Part shown: in pieces, positions 1-10,037 of the stretch
Layout of the letters: each line of letters starts with the position of its first letter
How positions within the stretch are numbered: the stretch's first letter is position 1
DNA from: Nocardia sputorum
GTDB taxonomy: Bacteria > Actinomycetota > Actinomycetes > Mycobacteriales > Mycobacteriaceae
NCBI RefSeq assembly: GCF_027924405.1
Contig: NZ_AP026978.1
Coordinates: 4,030,001 to 4,094,000 of the forward strand
Reading direction: 5' to 3'
Length of the DNA: 64,000 bases
The notes under the pieces: model-generated
Seen by the model: the letters and a program-made list of their open reading frames with translations, nothing else
The model's database searches: none
Told to the model about the DNA's origin: nothing
Position numbers and translations under genes: made by a program

Positions 1-2
1 CC

Positions 3-875
3 GACGACGCGACCTATCTGTCCGCCTTCCGTGCCGGGCTCGGGCTGGCCGGCATCATCGACGTCCACACCCATTTCATGCCCGACCAGGTGATGCGGAA
101 AGTGTGGGCGTACTTCGACGCGGCCGGACCGCTGATCGGCCGCAGCTGGCCGATCACCTACCGCGCCGACGCGCAGGTGCGGTTGAAGACCTTGCGGGAC
201 TTCGGTGTTCGCGCGTTCACCGCTCTGGTGTATCCCCACAAACCGGACATGGCCGCGTGGCTCAACGAATGGACCGCCGATTTCGCCGCCCGCACCCCGG
301 ACTGCCTGCACACCGCCACGTTCTTCCCCGAGCCGCAGGCGGCGGACTATGTCCGGGAGGCCGTCGAGCGTGGAGCCCGCGTCTTCAAGGCGCATGTTCA
401 AGTCGGCGGCTACCATCCGGGCGACCCGCTGCTGGACCCGGTATGGGGCCTGCTGGAGGACGCGCGCGTTCCGATCGTCATCCATTGCGGTTCCGGCCCG
501 GCGACCGGAACGTACACCGGCCCGGAGCCGATCGCCGGTGTGCTGCGGCGCTTTCCGCGGCTGCGCCTGATAGTCGCGCACATGGGCACGCCCGAATACT
601 CCGAATTCCTCGATCTCGCCGAGGAATACCCCGAGGTGCGGCTGGACACCACGATGGTGTGGACCGATTTCTCCGAGGCCGACGCCCCGTTTCCGGCGCA
701 CGAGCACGACCGGCTGCAAGCCTTCGCCGACCGCATCCTGTTCGGCAGCGACTTCCCGAACATTCCCCACTCTTATGGTCATTCGATCGAAGCGCTCGAA
801 CGACTCGATCTCGGTGACGACTGGTTGCGCCGGGTCTGCCACGACAACGCCGCGGAGCTGTTCGGCCTCCGGTGA
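3..875 (+). CDS. Amidohydrolase family protein (5' end outside window)
   Basis: The reading frame is open from base 3 and holds a metal-binding HTH motif (IIDVHTHF) before the first in-frame ATG at 78, so the gene starts upstream of the window. This is the Amidohydro_2 (TIM-barrel metal hydrolase/decarboxylase) family. Visible motifs in order are DVHTHF, FKAHVQVG, VIHCGSG, IVAHMG and FGSDFPN, the last carrying the conserved Asp that ends the active site. About 290 residues are visible, near normal family length, so little is missing. The substrate cannot be read from sequence. It is followed by a 380-bp gap and is not obviously in an operon with the next gene. Confidence 0.85.
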   Translation, partial: DDATYLSAFRAGLGLAGIIDVHTHFMPDQVMRKVWAYFDAAGPLIGRSWPITYRADAQVRLKTLRDFGVRAFTALVYPHKPDMAAWLNEWTADFAARTPDCLHTATFFPEPQAADYVREAVERGARVFKAHVQVGGYHPGDPLLDPVWGLLEDARVPIVIHCGSGPATGTYTGPEPIAGVLRRFPRLRLIVAHMGTPEYSEFLDLAEEYPEVRLDTTMVWTDFSEADAPFPAHEHDRLQAFADRILFGSDFPNIPHSYGHSIEALERLDLGDDWLRRVCHDNAAELFGLR

Positions 876-1257
876 CCGGTCCGGTTCGGGATGCCTCGAC
901 TCCGAACCGCGCGCACCGTTGCGCCAACCGCTCCGGCTCGCACGAGCAGCGCTCCCACGAGATCCTCCATATCGGCCTCGCAGAACGTGATCTGATCCGC
1001 GCAAGCCCTGGACGATCGCGCGCAGTCCGAATCCGGCGTTTCGCGCGGGGTCGCGCCACCGGCCACCCCGGCACGGTCGAGCCGGCGGTTCCCCTGACGA
1101 CCAGACGACGCACCCGGGCACGGCCTGAGCGACCAGCACCGCGGTGCGCGGGCATTTTCGCGCCCCGGGCGCAGGTCCGGCCGCGACACCACCCACCGCC
1201 TCGGAGCGGCTCACCGGCCGGAACACCCGCCCGACCGTCGCATGTAATGTGCGGCCG
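876..1257. other. Intergenic stretch, no gene seen
   Basis: Both strands were read. The open frames here are arginine/proline/serine-rich with no recognisable domain and poor start contexts. I see no RNA gene or clear repeat. It presumably carries the promoter of the following gene. Confidence 0.5.
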
Positions 1258-2232
1258 GTGTATTCGCGCGCGCTGTCGAAACCGGTTCGAGCCGGGGTGT
1301 ATCTGCTCGCATGGATTGCGGTCCTCGTGGCAGCCATCGGCGTCACCTTGCACTACACCGGCTCCTCGGCTCGGGTGCTGGTGCTGGCGGCTTCGGGGGC
1401 GCCGTATCTGATGGGCTCCGCGCTGGTCGCGGCGGTGACTTTCCTCGCGATGCGGCGGTGGCGCGGTGTGGCGGTGGCGGTCGTCGTCCTGGCGACCGGG
1501 ATCTGGACCCAAGCGCCGCTGTACGTCGGGCACTCCGGCCACGAGCACGGACCAACGATCACGGTGATGCAGGCCAATCTGCTCTTCGACGGAGCCGATC
1601 CGGCGGCGCTGATCGAGCAGCTGCGCGCGCGAGACGTCACCGTGCTCACCGTCGAGGAACTCACGCCCGCGGCGATCGAGGATCTCGGCCGGGCGGGCAT
1701 CGACCGGTTGCTGCCGTACCGGTACCTCTCCCCGGGGAGGACGGCGGCCGGCACCGGCATCTGGAGCCGCCATCCCTTGTCGGAGACCGCCGAGTACGAC
1801 GGCTACGTGCTGAACCAGCTCTCGGCGACCACCGACATCCCGGGCATCGGGCCGGTCGCGGTCTACGCCTTCCATCCGGTGCCGCCGGTGTACGGCACGC
1901 AGGTCTGGGCCGACGAATTGTCCCGCCTGCGGACGATTCTCGAACGATCACCCGCCGATCGACCGGCGATCGTGGGCGGAGACTTCAACGCGACCTACGA
2001 TCACCGGCAGTTCCGCGCGCTGCTCTCCGGCCGCTTCGCCGACGCCGCCGAGCAGGCCGGGGCAGGACATCTGGTCACCTATCCGACCGACAAGCGCTGG
2101 CCACCTCTCGTCGGCATCGACCACATCCTCGTCGCGGCCGGTCACGCGGTCGCGGCGGAGACCGTAAGCCTCCCGGGAGCGGATCACCGCGCGCTGGTAG
2201 CGCAGGTCGGTTTGCACCGCGAGCAGCAGTAA
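1258..2232 (+). CDS. Membrane-anchored endonuclease/exonuclease/phosphatase (EEP) family protein
   Basis: A 324-residue protein with about three N-terminal membrane segments (roughly residues 9-85) followed by an extracytoplasmic EEP domain. Catalytic signatures are in order: QANLL (about 105), a Glu pair in VEELT (133-134), GGDFN with D242/N244, GIDH (288-289) and ADHR near the C terminus. Such proteins are metal-dependent phosphodiesterases or phosphatases; the substrate is unknown. I chose the GTG at 1258 because the predicted membrane segment then starts near the N terminus; an ATG at 1144 would add 38 low-complexity residues. It is convergent with meaB, with a hairpin between. Confidence 0.85.
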   Translation: MYSRALSKPVRAGVYLLAWIAVLVAAIGVTLHYTGSSARVLVLAASGAPYLMGSALVAAVTFLAMRRWRGVAVAVVVLATGIWTQAPLYVGHSGHEHGPTITVMQANLLFDGADPAALIEQLRARDVTVLTVEELTPAAIEDLGRAGIDRLLPYRYLSPGRTAAGTGIWSRHPLSETAEYDGYVLNQLSATTDIPGIGPVAVYAFHPVPPVYGTQVWADELSRLRTILERSPADRPAIVGGDFNATYDHRQFRALLSGRFADAAEQAGAGHLVTYPTDKRWPPLVGIDHILVAAGHAVAAETVSLPGADHRALVAQVGLHREQQ

Positions 2233-2235
2233 GGC

Positions 2236-2277
2236 GCAGCGGGCCGACCGGATCCGAAACCGCCGCGGGCCCGCTGC
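2236..2277. terminator. Hairpin between convergent genes
   Basis: GCAGCGGGCC at 2236-2245 pairs perfectly with GGCCCGCTGC at 2268-2277 (10-bp stem, 22-nt loop). It starts 3 bases after the stop codon of the EEP gene, a typical terminator position, although no T-tract follows. Confidence 0.5.
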
Positions 2278-2378
2278 TCGAACGCTTCGCGAAGAGTCGA
2301 AGTGTCCGGCGGGCGCGGCGAGGCCCGCGAGCACGCTGCCGCACGGCGCGGCGTTCGCCTGCGGCGGTGACGCCCGCA

Positions 2379-3422
2379 TCAGCGTCCGTCGAAGGCGCGC
2401 AGCAGTTCCTCGGCGGCGAGCGCGGCGGTGAGGGTGCCGTCGCGAACCTGCTTCTCTACCTGCGCCCGAATGGCTTTCACCTGCGGGTTGTCCGCCAGCC
2501 TGCGCAGCAGCTGGTCGTGCACCATGGTCCAGGTCCAGTCGACCTGCTGCCGACGGCGCTTCTCGGCGAACTCGCCGGCGTCGGTGAGCACGCGGCGGTG
2601 CTCGAGCACCGTGTCCCAGAACCGGTCCAGCCCGACGCCTTCCAGACCGCTCATGGTCAGCACCGGCGGACGCCACAGCGCGTCGTGCGGATGGATCAGG
2701 CGCAGCGCACCCGCGAGTTCCCTCGCGGCGGACCGGGCCTCGACCTCGTGTTTGCCGTCGGCCTTGTTCACCGCGACCAGGTCGGCGAGTTCGAGCACGC
2801 CTTTCTTGATGCCTTGCAGCTGATCACCGGTCCGGGCCAGGGTCAGGAAGCAGAACACGTCGACCATGTTCGCGACGGTGACCTCCGATTGCCCCACCCC
2901 GACGGTCTCCACGAGGATGACGTCGTAGCCCGCCGCTTCCAGCAGCACGATGGTCTCGCGCGTCGCCTTGGCCACGCCGCCGAGCGTGCCCGCCGTGGGC
3001 GAAGGCCGGATGTAGGCGTCGCGTTGCACCGACAGCCGCGCCATCCTGGTCTTGTCGCCGAGGATCGAGCCGCCGGTTCTGGTCGAGGACGGGTCCACCG
3101 CCAGCACCGCGACGCGGTGCCCCTGCCCGATCAGGTACATGCCCAGCGCGTCGATGAAGGTCGACTTGCCGACGCCAGGAACGCCCGTGATGCCGACGCG
3201 GTTGGAGGGCGCGCTGCCCGCGCCCGCCTCCGGCGAAACCTTCAGCAGCAGTCGCTGCGCCAGCGCCCGGTGATCGGCCCTGGTCGACTCGACCAACGTG
3301 ATCGCCCGCGCCAGGGCGGCCCGCTCGTTGGCGCGGACCGCCGCGGCGAGGGCGTCGACGTCGACGGTCCGGCGCGCGGCCGCCGCAGGGGTGGCACGCG
3401 CCGCGGAACCCGCTTCGCTCAT
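2379..3422 (-). CDS. meaB: Methylmalonyl-CoA mutase-associated GTPase MeaB
   Basis: A 347-residue G3E-family P-loop GTPase (ArgK/MeaB). Walker A is GVPGVGKS at residues 80-87; GTP-specificity and switch motifs follow ([20 protein letters not shown]). MeaB forms a complex with methylmalonyl-CoA mutase, gates adenosylcobalamin loading and protects the enzyme from inactivation. The ATG start overlaps the mutB stop codon (ATGA), so it is the third gene of mutA-mutB-meaB and probably translationally coupled. Length and motifs are normal. Confidence 0.96.
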   Translation of the reverse strand: MSEAGSAARATPAAAARRTVDVDALAAAVRANERAALARAITLVESTRADHRALAQRLLLKVSPEAGAGSAPSNRVGITGVPGVGKSTFIDALGMYLIGQGHRVAVLAVDPSSTRTGGSILGDKTRMARLSVQRDAYIRPSPTAGTLGGVAKATRETIVLLEAAGYDVILVETVGVGQSEVTVANMVDVFCFLTLARTGDQLQGIKKGVLELADLVAVNKADGKHEVEARSAARELAGALRLIHPHDALWRPPVLTMSGLEGVGLDRFWDTVLEHRRVLTDAGEFAEKRRRQQVDWTWTMVHDQLLRRLADNPQVKAIRAQVEKQVRDGTLTAALAAEELLRAFDGR

Positions 3423-5698
3423 TCCGTCGCGGCGGAATCCGCGGCGCCGCTGCCGAGTTCGTGGCCGAGTTCGGCGCCGAGCTTCTTCAGCAGGTCGATC
3501 GCCGCGTCCGCGATCACCGTTCCGGGCGGGAAGATCGCCGCCGCGCCCGCCTGATAGAGCTCGTCGAAGTCACCGGGCGGGATCACGCCGCCGACGATGA
3601 CCATGATGTCGGGACGCCCGACATCGGCCAGCGCCTGCCGCAGGGCGGGCACCAGCGTGAGGTGGCCCGCCGCCAGCGACGACACACCGACGACGTGCAC
3701 GTCGTTGTCGGCCGCCTGCTGCGCCACCTCTTCCGGGGTCTGGAACAGCGGGCCCACGTCGACGTCGAAGCCGAGGTCGGCGAAGGCCGTGGCGATCACC
3801 TTCTGGCCCCGGTCGTGGCCGTCCTGACCCATCTTCGCGACGAGGATGCGCGGCCTGCGGCCCTCGGCCTCGGCGAATTCTTCGACCAGTTCGCTCGCCT
3901 TGGTGATGTTGGTGACCTTCCCTGCCTCGTCGCGGTACACACCGGAGAGCGTACGGATCTCCGCCTGGTGCCGTCCGTACACCTGCTCCAGCGCGTCGGA
4001 GATCTCGCCGACGGTGGCCTTGGCCCTGGCCGCGTCGATGGCCAGCGCGAGCAGGTTGTTCGCCATGCCGCCCTCGGAAGAGGCCGCCGCACGGGTCAAT
4101 TCGGCCAGCGCCCGGCGCACCGCGTCGGGGTCGCGCTCGGCGCGCAGGCGTTGCAGCTTCTCGATCTGCTCGGCGCGCACCCGCGAGTTCTCGACCTTGA
4201 GGACCTCGACCTGCTGGTCCTCCTCGACCTGGTACTTGTTGACGCCGATCACCGGCTGCTGGCCGGTGTCGATGCGCGCCTGGGTGCGCGCCGCGGCTTC
4301 CTCGATGCGCAGTTTCGGGATGCCCTCGCCGATCGCCTGCGCCATGCCGCCGTGCGCCTCGACCTCGGCGATGTGCGCGCGGGCGCGGTTGGCCAGCTGG
4401 TGGGTCAGCCACTCGACGTAGTAGGAGCCGCCCCACGGGTCGATCGGGCGGGTGGTGTTGGACTCCTGCTGGATCAGCAGCTGGGTGTTGCGGGCGATGC
4501 GCGCGGAGAAGTCCGTGGGCAGCGCCAGCGCCTCGTCGAGCGCGTTGGTGTGCAGCGACTGCGTGTGGCCCTGGGTGGCGGCCATCGCCTCGATGCAGGT
4601 GCGCGCGACGTTGTTGTAGGCGTCCTGCGCGGTCAGCGACCAACCGGAGGTCTGCGAGTGGGTGCGCAGCGACAGCGATTTCGCGCTCTTCGGGTTGAAC
4701 TTCGCGACCAGCTCGCTCCACAGCAGACGCCCCGCGCGCAGCTTGGCGACCTCCATGAAGAAATTCATGCCGATCGCCCAGAAGAACGACAGCCGCGGCG
4801 CGAACTTGTCGACCTCCATGCCCGCGTCGATGCCGGCGCGGATGTACTCGACGCCGTCGGCGAGGGTGTAGGCCAGCTCCAGGTCGGCGGTCGCGCCGGC
4901 CTCCTGGATGTGGTAGCCGGAGATGGAGATCGAGTTGAACTTCGGCATCTTCGCGCTGGTGTAGGCGAAGATGTCGGAGATGATCCGCATCGAGGGCTTC
5001 GGCGGGTAGATGTAGGTGTTGCGGACCATGAACTCCTTCAGAATGTCGTTCTGAATGGTTCCGGCCAGCTGCTCGGGCGCGACACCCTGCTCCTCGGCGG
5101 CGACGACGTACAGCGCCAGGATCGGCAGCACCGCGCCGTTCATCGTCATCGAGACGCTGACCTGGTCCAGCGGGATGTGGTCGAACAGCTGGCGCATGTC
5201 CAGGATGGAGTCGATGGCCACGCCCGCCATGCCGACGTCACCTTGCACCCGCGGATGATCGGAGTCGTAGCCGCGGTGGGTCGCCAGGTCGAACGCGACC
5301 GACAGGCCCTTCTGGCCCGCCTGCAGATTGCGCCGGTAGAAGGCGTTCGAATCCGCGGCGGTGGAGAAGCCGGCGTACTGGCGGATGGTCCACGGCTGGT
5401 TGACGTACATCGTGGGGTACGGCCCGCGCACGAACGGCGCGACGCCGGGCACGCTGTCCAGCGGATACCCTTCGGCCGCGACCGCGTCCCGATCCGCCTT
5501 GGTGAACACCGGCGGCACGTCGATGCCTTCGGGCGTCGACCACACCAGCTGCTCGGGTGCGTACCGGTTGGCCGCCGCGGCCGCGCGCAGATACTCCGTC
5601 ACCTGCGCCGCGTCGACGGCGGCGGGCTCCGGCGCCCGCTCGGCCAGCGGCACGTCGGCGAAACTGCCGATCACGTGCTTGATCTCACGAGTAGTCAT
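3419..5698 (-). CDS. mutB: Methylmalonyl-CoA mutase large (catalytic) subunit
   Basis: A 759-residue protein. It interconverts (R)-methylmalonyl-CoA and succinyl-CoA with adenosylcobalamin, linking propionate, odd-chain fatty acid and sterol breakdown to the TCA cycle. The N-terminal substrate-binding TIM barrel is followed by a C-terminal B12 domain (about 614-759) with the DxHxxG cobalamin motif at D626/H628/G631. The start is the ATG at 5698, which overlaps the mutA stop (TGATG); the open frame continues upstream but only as a shadow of mutA. The catalytic subunit is complete. Confidence 0.97.
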   Translation of the reverse strand: MTTREIKHVIGSFADVPLAERAPEPAAVDAAQVTEYLRAAAAANRYAPEQLVWSTPEGIDVPPVFTKADRDAVAAEGYPLDSVPGVAPFVRGPYPTMYVNQPWTIRQYAGFSTAADSNAFYRRNLQAGQKGLSVAFDLATHRGYDSDHPRVQGDVGMAGVAIDSILDMRQLFDHIPLDQVSVSMTMNGAVLPILALYVVAAEEQGVAPEQLAGTIQNDILKEFMVRNTYIYPPKPSMRIISDIFAYTSAKMPKFNSISISGYHIQEAGATADLELAYTLADGVEYIRAGIDAGMEVDKFAPRLSFFWAIGMNFFMEVAKLRAGRLLWSELVAKFNPKSAKSLSLRTHSQTSGWSLTAQDAYNNVARTCIEAMAATQGHTQSLHTNALDEALALPTDFSARIARNTQLLIQQESNTTRPIDPWGGSYYVEWLTHQLANRARAHIAEVEAHGGMAQAIGEGIPKLRIEEAAARTQARIDTGQQPVIGVNKYQVEEDQQVEVLKVENSRVRAEQIEKLQRLRAERDPDAVRRALAELTRAAASSEGGMANNLLALAIDAARAKATVGEISDALEQVYGRHQAEIRTLSGVYRDEAGKVTNITKASELVEEFAEAEGRRPRILVAKMGQDGHDRGQKVIATAFADLGFDVDVGPLFQTPEEVAQQAADNDVHVVGVSSLAAGHLTLVPALRQALADVGRPDIMVIVGGVIPPGDFDELYQAGAAAIFPPGTVIADAAIDLLKKLGAELGHELGSGAADSAATE

Positions 5699-7554
5699 CA
5701 GGCTCCCACCTTCTCCAGCAGGCCGGACAGCGCGGCGACGGCGTCGATGCGCGCGGCGAGGAATCCGTCCGGGCGCTGCGCGTCGTCCAGATCGGCGACG
5801 GCTTTCGCCGAGCCGGCCAGCAGCACCGTCGCCACGCCCGCGGCACGCAGTCGCTCCACCGCCGCACCGGCTTCGGATCCGTAGCGCGTATCCGATCCGC
5901 ACAGCACCGCGATCGGCGCCCCGGCGTCGGTGGCCGTCGCGGCGATCGCGTCGACCGTGAGCGGTCCGGGATTGATCGACTCGATGCCGCCGGAAGCCAG
6001 CAGGTTCGCGATGAAGGTGACCCGGACGTTGTGCTCGGCCACCGAGCCGAGCGGCACCAGCAGCGCTTTCGGCCGCGTCCCGTGTGCGGCGAGGTAGGCG
6101 TCGGAGCGGTTGCGCAGCTCCTCGAACGCGGCGCCGTAGCGGGCGACCCGTCCGGACTGACGCGCCGCCTCCGAGAGCGGCTGCTCGGCCAGGTTCGGGA
6201 ATTCGTTCACGCCGGTGACGGCCGTCTTGCGGTGCGCGACATCGGCGTCGCGGGCGGTCTTCGTCTCGGCGACGCGCTCGGCGAGCAGCCCGGACTCCAG
6301 CGCGGCGAGGTAACCACCCGCCGCCTCGATCTCCTGGAGGAATTCCCACGCCTTCGCCGCCAGCGCGGCGGTGAGGTCCTCGACGTACCAGGAGCCCGCA
6401 CCCGGGTCCAGCACGTGGCCGAGATGCGATTCCTCGAGCAGCAGCAGCTGGGTGTTGCGGGCCATGCGGTCGGCGAACGACTTCGAGACGCCGAGTTCGC
6501 CGGGCGGCAGGGCGGAGTCGAACGGCAGCACGGTCACGGTGTCGGCGCCCCCGATGCCCGCGCCGAAGGCGGCGAGCGTGGTGCGCAGCATGTTCACCCA
6601 GGGATCGCGCTGACTCATCATGGCGGCCGAGGTGACGGCGTGCTGCGGCGCGCCGCCGAAATCCGGTGCGCCGCAGACCTGCGCGACCCGAGCCCACAGC
6701 TGCCTGGCGGCGCGGAACTTCGCGATGGTGGCGAACTGGTCGTCGGTGGCCGCGAAACGGAATTCCAGCTGGCTCAGCGCGTCGGCGAGATCCAGGCTCT
6801 CGGTCAGCGACCGCAGGTAGGCCAGGCCCGCGGCGACGGCCGCGCCCAGTTCCTGGGTGTCGGACGCGCCCGCGTCGTGGAAGACGGTGCCGTCCACGGT
6901 GATCGCGCGAACTGTTTCCGGCCGCCCCGCCGCCCGTCCGGCCAGCGCGACCGCCTCGGTGAGACCGATATCGGACAGATCGGCGAAACGGCTGGTCAAG
7001 GGGGCGGCACCCAAGGCGATCCAGATGTCCTCGCGAGCCGGTGCGGCGTAGCCGTCGAGCACCGCGAACACTTGCGCGGCCGCGTCGGCGACGTCGCCGC
7101 CCGCATCCAGCGTGAGCGGGGCCAATTCGAACAGCAGGCCGTTCAGCGCGGCGGGCAGGTCCGGCACCGGCACACCGCGTTCGCCCGCGCCGAGCCAGAC
7201 GGCGCTGATCCCGTTCTCCAGTCCGGCCAGGATCTCCCGGTTGGCCGCGGCGGCGTCGCGCTGGGCGACCTGCGCGCTGACGAACCAGCCCCGGTGCACG
7301 TCCCGGGTGGCGTCCCGGCCACGCACGAAGGGAAAGGTTCCCGGCAGCGGCTGTTCCGGCAGCTCGTCGCGCCGAGTGTAGAGCGGGGCGATGGTCAGCC
7401 CGTCATAGGTGGTCTCGTCGAGCAGTCGCTCGGGCTCCTCGGGAAGTTCGCTGACCTCGACGCGGCGAGTCTTCGCCAGCACCCCGGCAACGCCCTTGCG
7501 CCATGCACCGTATTCGGGCACCGGGTCGGCCCCGGGATCTGAAGCAATCGGCAT
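5698..7554 (-). CDS. mutA: Methylmalonyl-CoA mutase small subunit
   Basis: A 618-residue homologue of MutB. The C-terminal B12-like domain lacks the DxHxxG motif (the equivalent segment reads GSVAEHN), as expected for the non-catalytic small subunit of the actinobacterial heterodimer. The start at 7554 follows a purine-rich ribosome site (AGGAAGAGGAA); an in-frame ATG 60 bases upstream would add a poor 20-residue extension. First gene of the operon, transcribed divergently from the TVP38 gene. Confidence 0.95.
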   Translation of the reverse strand: MPIASDPGADPVPEYGAWRKGVAGVLAKTRRVEVSELPEEPERLLDETTYDGLTIAPLYTRRDELPEQPLPGTFPFVRGRDATRDVHRGWFVSAQVAQRDAAAANREILAGLENGISAVWLGAGERGVPVPDLPAALNGLLFELAPLTLDAGGDVADAAAQVFAVLDGYAAPAREDIWIALGAAPLTSRFADLSDIGLTEAVALAGRAAGRPETVRAITVDGTVFHDAGASDTQELGAAVAAGLAYLRSLTESLDLADALSQLEFRFAATDDQFATIAKFRAARQLWARVAQVCGAPDFGGAPQHAVTSAAMMSQRDPWVNMLRTTLAAFGAGIGGADTVTVLPFDSALPPGELGVSKSFADRMARNTQLLLLEESHLGHVLDPGAGSWYVEDLTAALAAKAWEFLQEIEAAGGYLAALESGLLAERVAETKTARDADVAHRKTAVTGVNEFPNLAEQPLSEAARQSGRVARYGAAFEELRNRSDAYLAAHGTRPKALLVPLGSVAEHNVRVTFIANLLASGGIESINPGPLTVDAIAATATDAGAPIAVLCGSDTRYGSEAGAAVERLRAAGVATVLLAGSAKAVADLDDAQRPDGFLAARIDAVAALSGLLEKVGA

Positions 7555-7733
7555 AGCTTGCTGTTCCTCTTCCTCACCACGGGCGCACCGCCAGTGCGCG
7601 CCCGATACCCTCACATTCGCCCAGCTCAGCGACTACTTCGGTTAACGGGCATTCGTCCCGCTTCCACTGATGCTAGCGGGCGCATTCCCAGCCGTTGACC
7701 CTGCCCGCCACTACCAACCGGTAACCTGTCGCG

Positions 7734-8477
7734 GTGATCGACCGCAGCACCGAGGGGCCCGAGGCAGCCGAGCGCAGGCGCGGCGGCGTCTCGGCCAGGC
7801 TGATCCGTGACCCGCGTTTCGTCGCGCTGCTCGTCGGCGCGGTGGCCTTGTTCGGCACGGCCCTGCTGATTCCGCTGCCCTCTCCCCGCCAGGTGCAGGA
7901 GTGGGCGACGTCGGTCGGCCCGGTCTTCCCGCTGGTGTTCTTCGTGGTGCACGCTCTGGTGACGGTGGCGCCGATTCCCCGCACCGTTTTCACCGTCAGC
8001 GCGGGGCTGCTGTTCGGCCCGCTGCTGGGCATCACGCTGGCGGTGAGTGCGACGACCGTGAGCGCGGTGCTGGCGATCCTGCTCGTGCGCGCACTGGACC
8101 GCGAGCAGGTCGCCGCCCGGCTCACCCATCCCGCGGTGCGCGCGATCGATGAGCGTCTCGCGCGCCGGGGCTGGCTGGCGGTCGGCTCACTCCGGCTCAT
8201 CGCGGCGGTGCCGTTCTCGGTGATCAATTACTGTTGCGGGCTGTCCTCGATCCGGTTCTGGCCCTACCTCATCGCCACGGTGCTCGGCGTGCTGCCCGGC
8301 ACGATCGGCACCGTCGTTCTCGGCGACGCGCTCACCGGCACGACCCATCCGGCGATGCTGGCGCTGTCCGGCGTCTGCCTGGCCATCGGCCTGGCGGGTC
8401 TGGTCGTCGACGCACGCTGGAGGACGGCACCGCCCGCCCCGGTGGGCATCCCCGAGCCCGTCCGGGCCGCCGACTGA
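7734..8477 (+). CDS. TVP38/TMEM64 (DedA-like) membrane protein
   Basis: A 247-residue integral membrane protein with about five to six hydrophobic segments. The family core is visible as a re-entrant loop (PIPRTVFTVSAGLLFG, about 80-97) and a later glycine-rich segment ending in GTIGTVVLG. Some DedA/TVP38 proteins act as lipid scramblases or flippases; the substrate here is unknown. GTG start. The next gene converges only 6 bp away. From memory, a TVP38 gene also neighbours mutAB in M. tuberculosis, which supports conserved synteny. Confidence 0.88.
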   Translation: MIDRSTEGPEAAERRRGGVSARLIRDPRFVALLVGAVALFGTALLIPLPSPRQVQEWATSVGPVFPLVFFVVHALVTVAPIPRTVFTVSAGLLFGPLLGITLAVSATTVSAVLAILLVRALDREQVAARLTHPAVRAIDERLARRGWLAVGSLRLIAAVPFSVINYCCGLSSIRFWPYLIATVLGVLPGTIGTVVLGDALTGTTHPAMLALSGVCLAIGLAGLVVDARWRTAPPAPVGIPEPVRAAD

Positions 8478-8483
8478 CGACGC

Positions 8484-9413
8484 TCAGTCGGCCACCAGTT
8501 CCACCGGAACCGCGATCACGTCCACCATCGCCCCGTTGCGCAGCACCGTGACGGGCAGCTGCACGCCGATCGCCTCGGCGAACAGCTGCCGCTGGATGCC
8601 CTGGGCGTCCCGCACTTCCGACCGCGCCACGCTCAGGACCAGATCACCGCGGCGCAGGCCCGCTTCCTCGGCGGGGCCGCCGCGGATCACCTCCACGATG
8701 CGCACCCCGGCCGCCTGCCCGGTCCGCGCGGCGACCGGCTCGGGCAGCGGCGCGGGCACGCCGACCAGGCCCAGGTACGCGCGCCGCACCCGTCCCTCGG
8801 TGTGCAGCGTGCCGATGATCCGGCGCGTCGTCGCGTTGATCGGGATGGCCAGGCCGAGACCGATCCCGGCGACCGCGGTGTTGATGCCGACCACCCGGCC
8901 CGCCGAATCCGACAGGGCACCGCCGGAATTGCCCGGATTGAGCGCCGCATCGGTTTGGATCACGTCTTCGATCACCCGCCCGGCGCGGCGCGACGCCACC
9001 GGAACCGCCCGTCCGAGCGCGCTGACCACGCCCGCGGTGACCGAGCCCGCCAGACCGAGCGGACTGCCGACCGCCACCACCAGCTGGCCGACCACCAATC
9101 GATCGGCGTCCCCGAGCGGCACCGCGTCCGGCGCGCCGTCGCGGGCGCGCAGCACCGCCAGATCCGACAGCGGATCCACCCCGATCACCTGGAATCGGGA
9201 TTCCACCCCGTCGGCGAAGACCACCTCGCCCTCCCGCGCCGCGCCGAGGACGTGCGCGTTGGTGAGCAGGAATCCGTCGTCGGTGAAGACCACCGCCGAT
9301 CCGCTCCCCCGCCTGGTCCGCACACTCGCAACGTGCGGCGTCACCGACGCCGCCACCGCGATCACCGTGCGGGAGTAGGCATCCATCGCGGCGTTGTCCA
9401 CGCCGACCACCAC
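8484..9413 (-). CDS. Trypsin-like serine protease with C-terminal PDZ domain (HtrA/DegP type)
   Basis: A 309-residue protein with a complete catalytic triad: H54 (TNAHVLG), D84 (SDLAVLRA) and S163 (GNSGGAL). A PDZ domain follows at about 215-300 (GGPAEEAGLRRGDLVLS). Unlike classical HtrA there is no obvious membrane anchor or signal peptide, so a cytoplasmic location or a missed upstream start are both possible. The assigned start is a GTG; an in-frame ATG lies at 9386. Predicted role is protein quality control. Confidence 0.85.
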   Translation of the reverse strand: MVVGVDNAAMDAYSRTVIAVAASVTPHVASVRTRRGSGSAVVFTDDGFLLTNAHVLGAAREGEVVFADGVESRFQVIGVDPLSDLAVLRARDGAPDAVPLGDADRLVVGQLVVAVGSPLGLAGSVTAGVVSALGRAVPVASRRAGRVIEDVIQTDAALNPGNSGGALSDSAGRVVGINTAVAGIGLGLAIPINATTRRIIGTLHTEGRVRRAYLGLVGVPAPLPEPVAARTGQAAGVRIVEVIRGGPAEEAGLRRGDLVLSVARSEVRDAQGIQRQLFAEAIGVQLPVTVLRNGAMVDVIAVPVELVAD

Positions 9414-9533
9414 CCTGTTCGCCAGAATCGCACTACTGCGTCCAGGATGCCCCCGCGGCGCCCACGACGCACCGTGTTCGCCGCAGGCGCAAACGGGCTC
9501 CGGTGCGCCGGGCTGTCGCGGACCGGCCGGCCG

Positions 9534-9902
9534 CTAGGCCGACGGCACCCGGTCGAGAAAGCCGTGCACACTCGTGATCCGGCCGTCGGACCCGAGGGTG
9601 ATCACGTCCGAGCCCGCGACCGGGGCGCTGCCGTCGGCCGCCGAGACCAGCTCCCAGGAGAAGCGGGCGATGTCGTGGTGGCCGTCGACCGCGCCGAGGC
9701 GGCGGAACTCGAAGCCGGGGAACTGCGCCTGCACGCCCCCGATGGCCGCCGTCAGCTGGGCGTGCCCGCTCACCTCCGCGAGCGGATCGGTGTACGCGCC
9801 GTCCTCGGCCCAGGCGGCCGCGACCGCGGCGGCCCTGGCGTCCTCGTCGGTGGCGTTCCACGCGGCGAAGTACCGATCGACCGCTTCCTCGTAGCGCGAC
9901 AT
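9534..9902 (-). CDS. SnoaL/NTF2-like polyketide-cyclase-fold protein
   Basis: A 122-residue single-domain alpha+beta-barrel protein (YEEAVDRYFAAWN at the N terminus, GRITSVHGFLDRVP at the C terminus), typical of the SnoaL-like family of small-molecule isomerases, hydrolases and proteins of unknown role. The start at 9902 is set by a strong AGGAGG site 6 bases upstream. No partner gene is apparent; the function is unassigned beyond the fold. Confidence 0.8.
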   Translation of the reverse strand: MSRYEEAVDRYFAAWNATDEDARAAAVAAAWAEDGAYTDPLAEVSGHAQLTAAIGGVQAQFPGFEFRRLGAVDGHHDIARFSWELVSAADGSAPVAGSDVITLGSDGRITSVHGFLDRVPSA

Positions 9903-10037
9903 GTTGAACCTCCTGTGCTGCAATGCTTTTCGTCAAGCCGAATCGCGTTCTCCGATCGGCTGTCCCCAACCTTGCCGTGCCGCGCGCCCCGCGTCGATTA
10001 CGCGCGAGGTAATGATTGCCGGACCGGAGCGAGGGAC

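Noticed and set aside
478..1875. A 465-codon minus-strand open frame across the EEP phosphodiesterase gene
   Set aside because: Arg/Gly-rich shadow frame typical of high-GC DNA; the plus-strand gene has catalytic motifs and normal composition.
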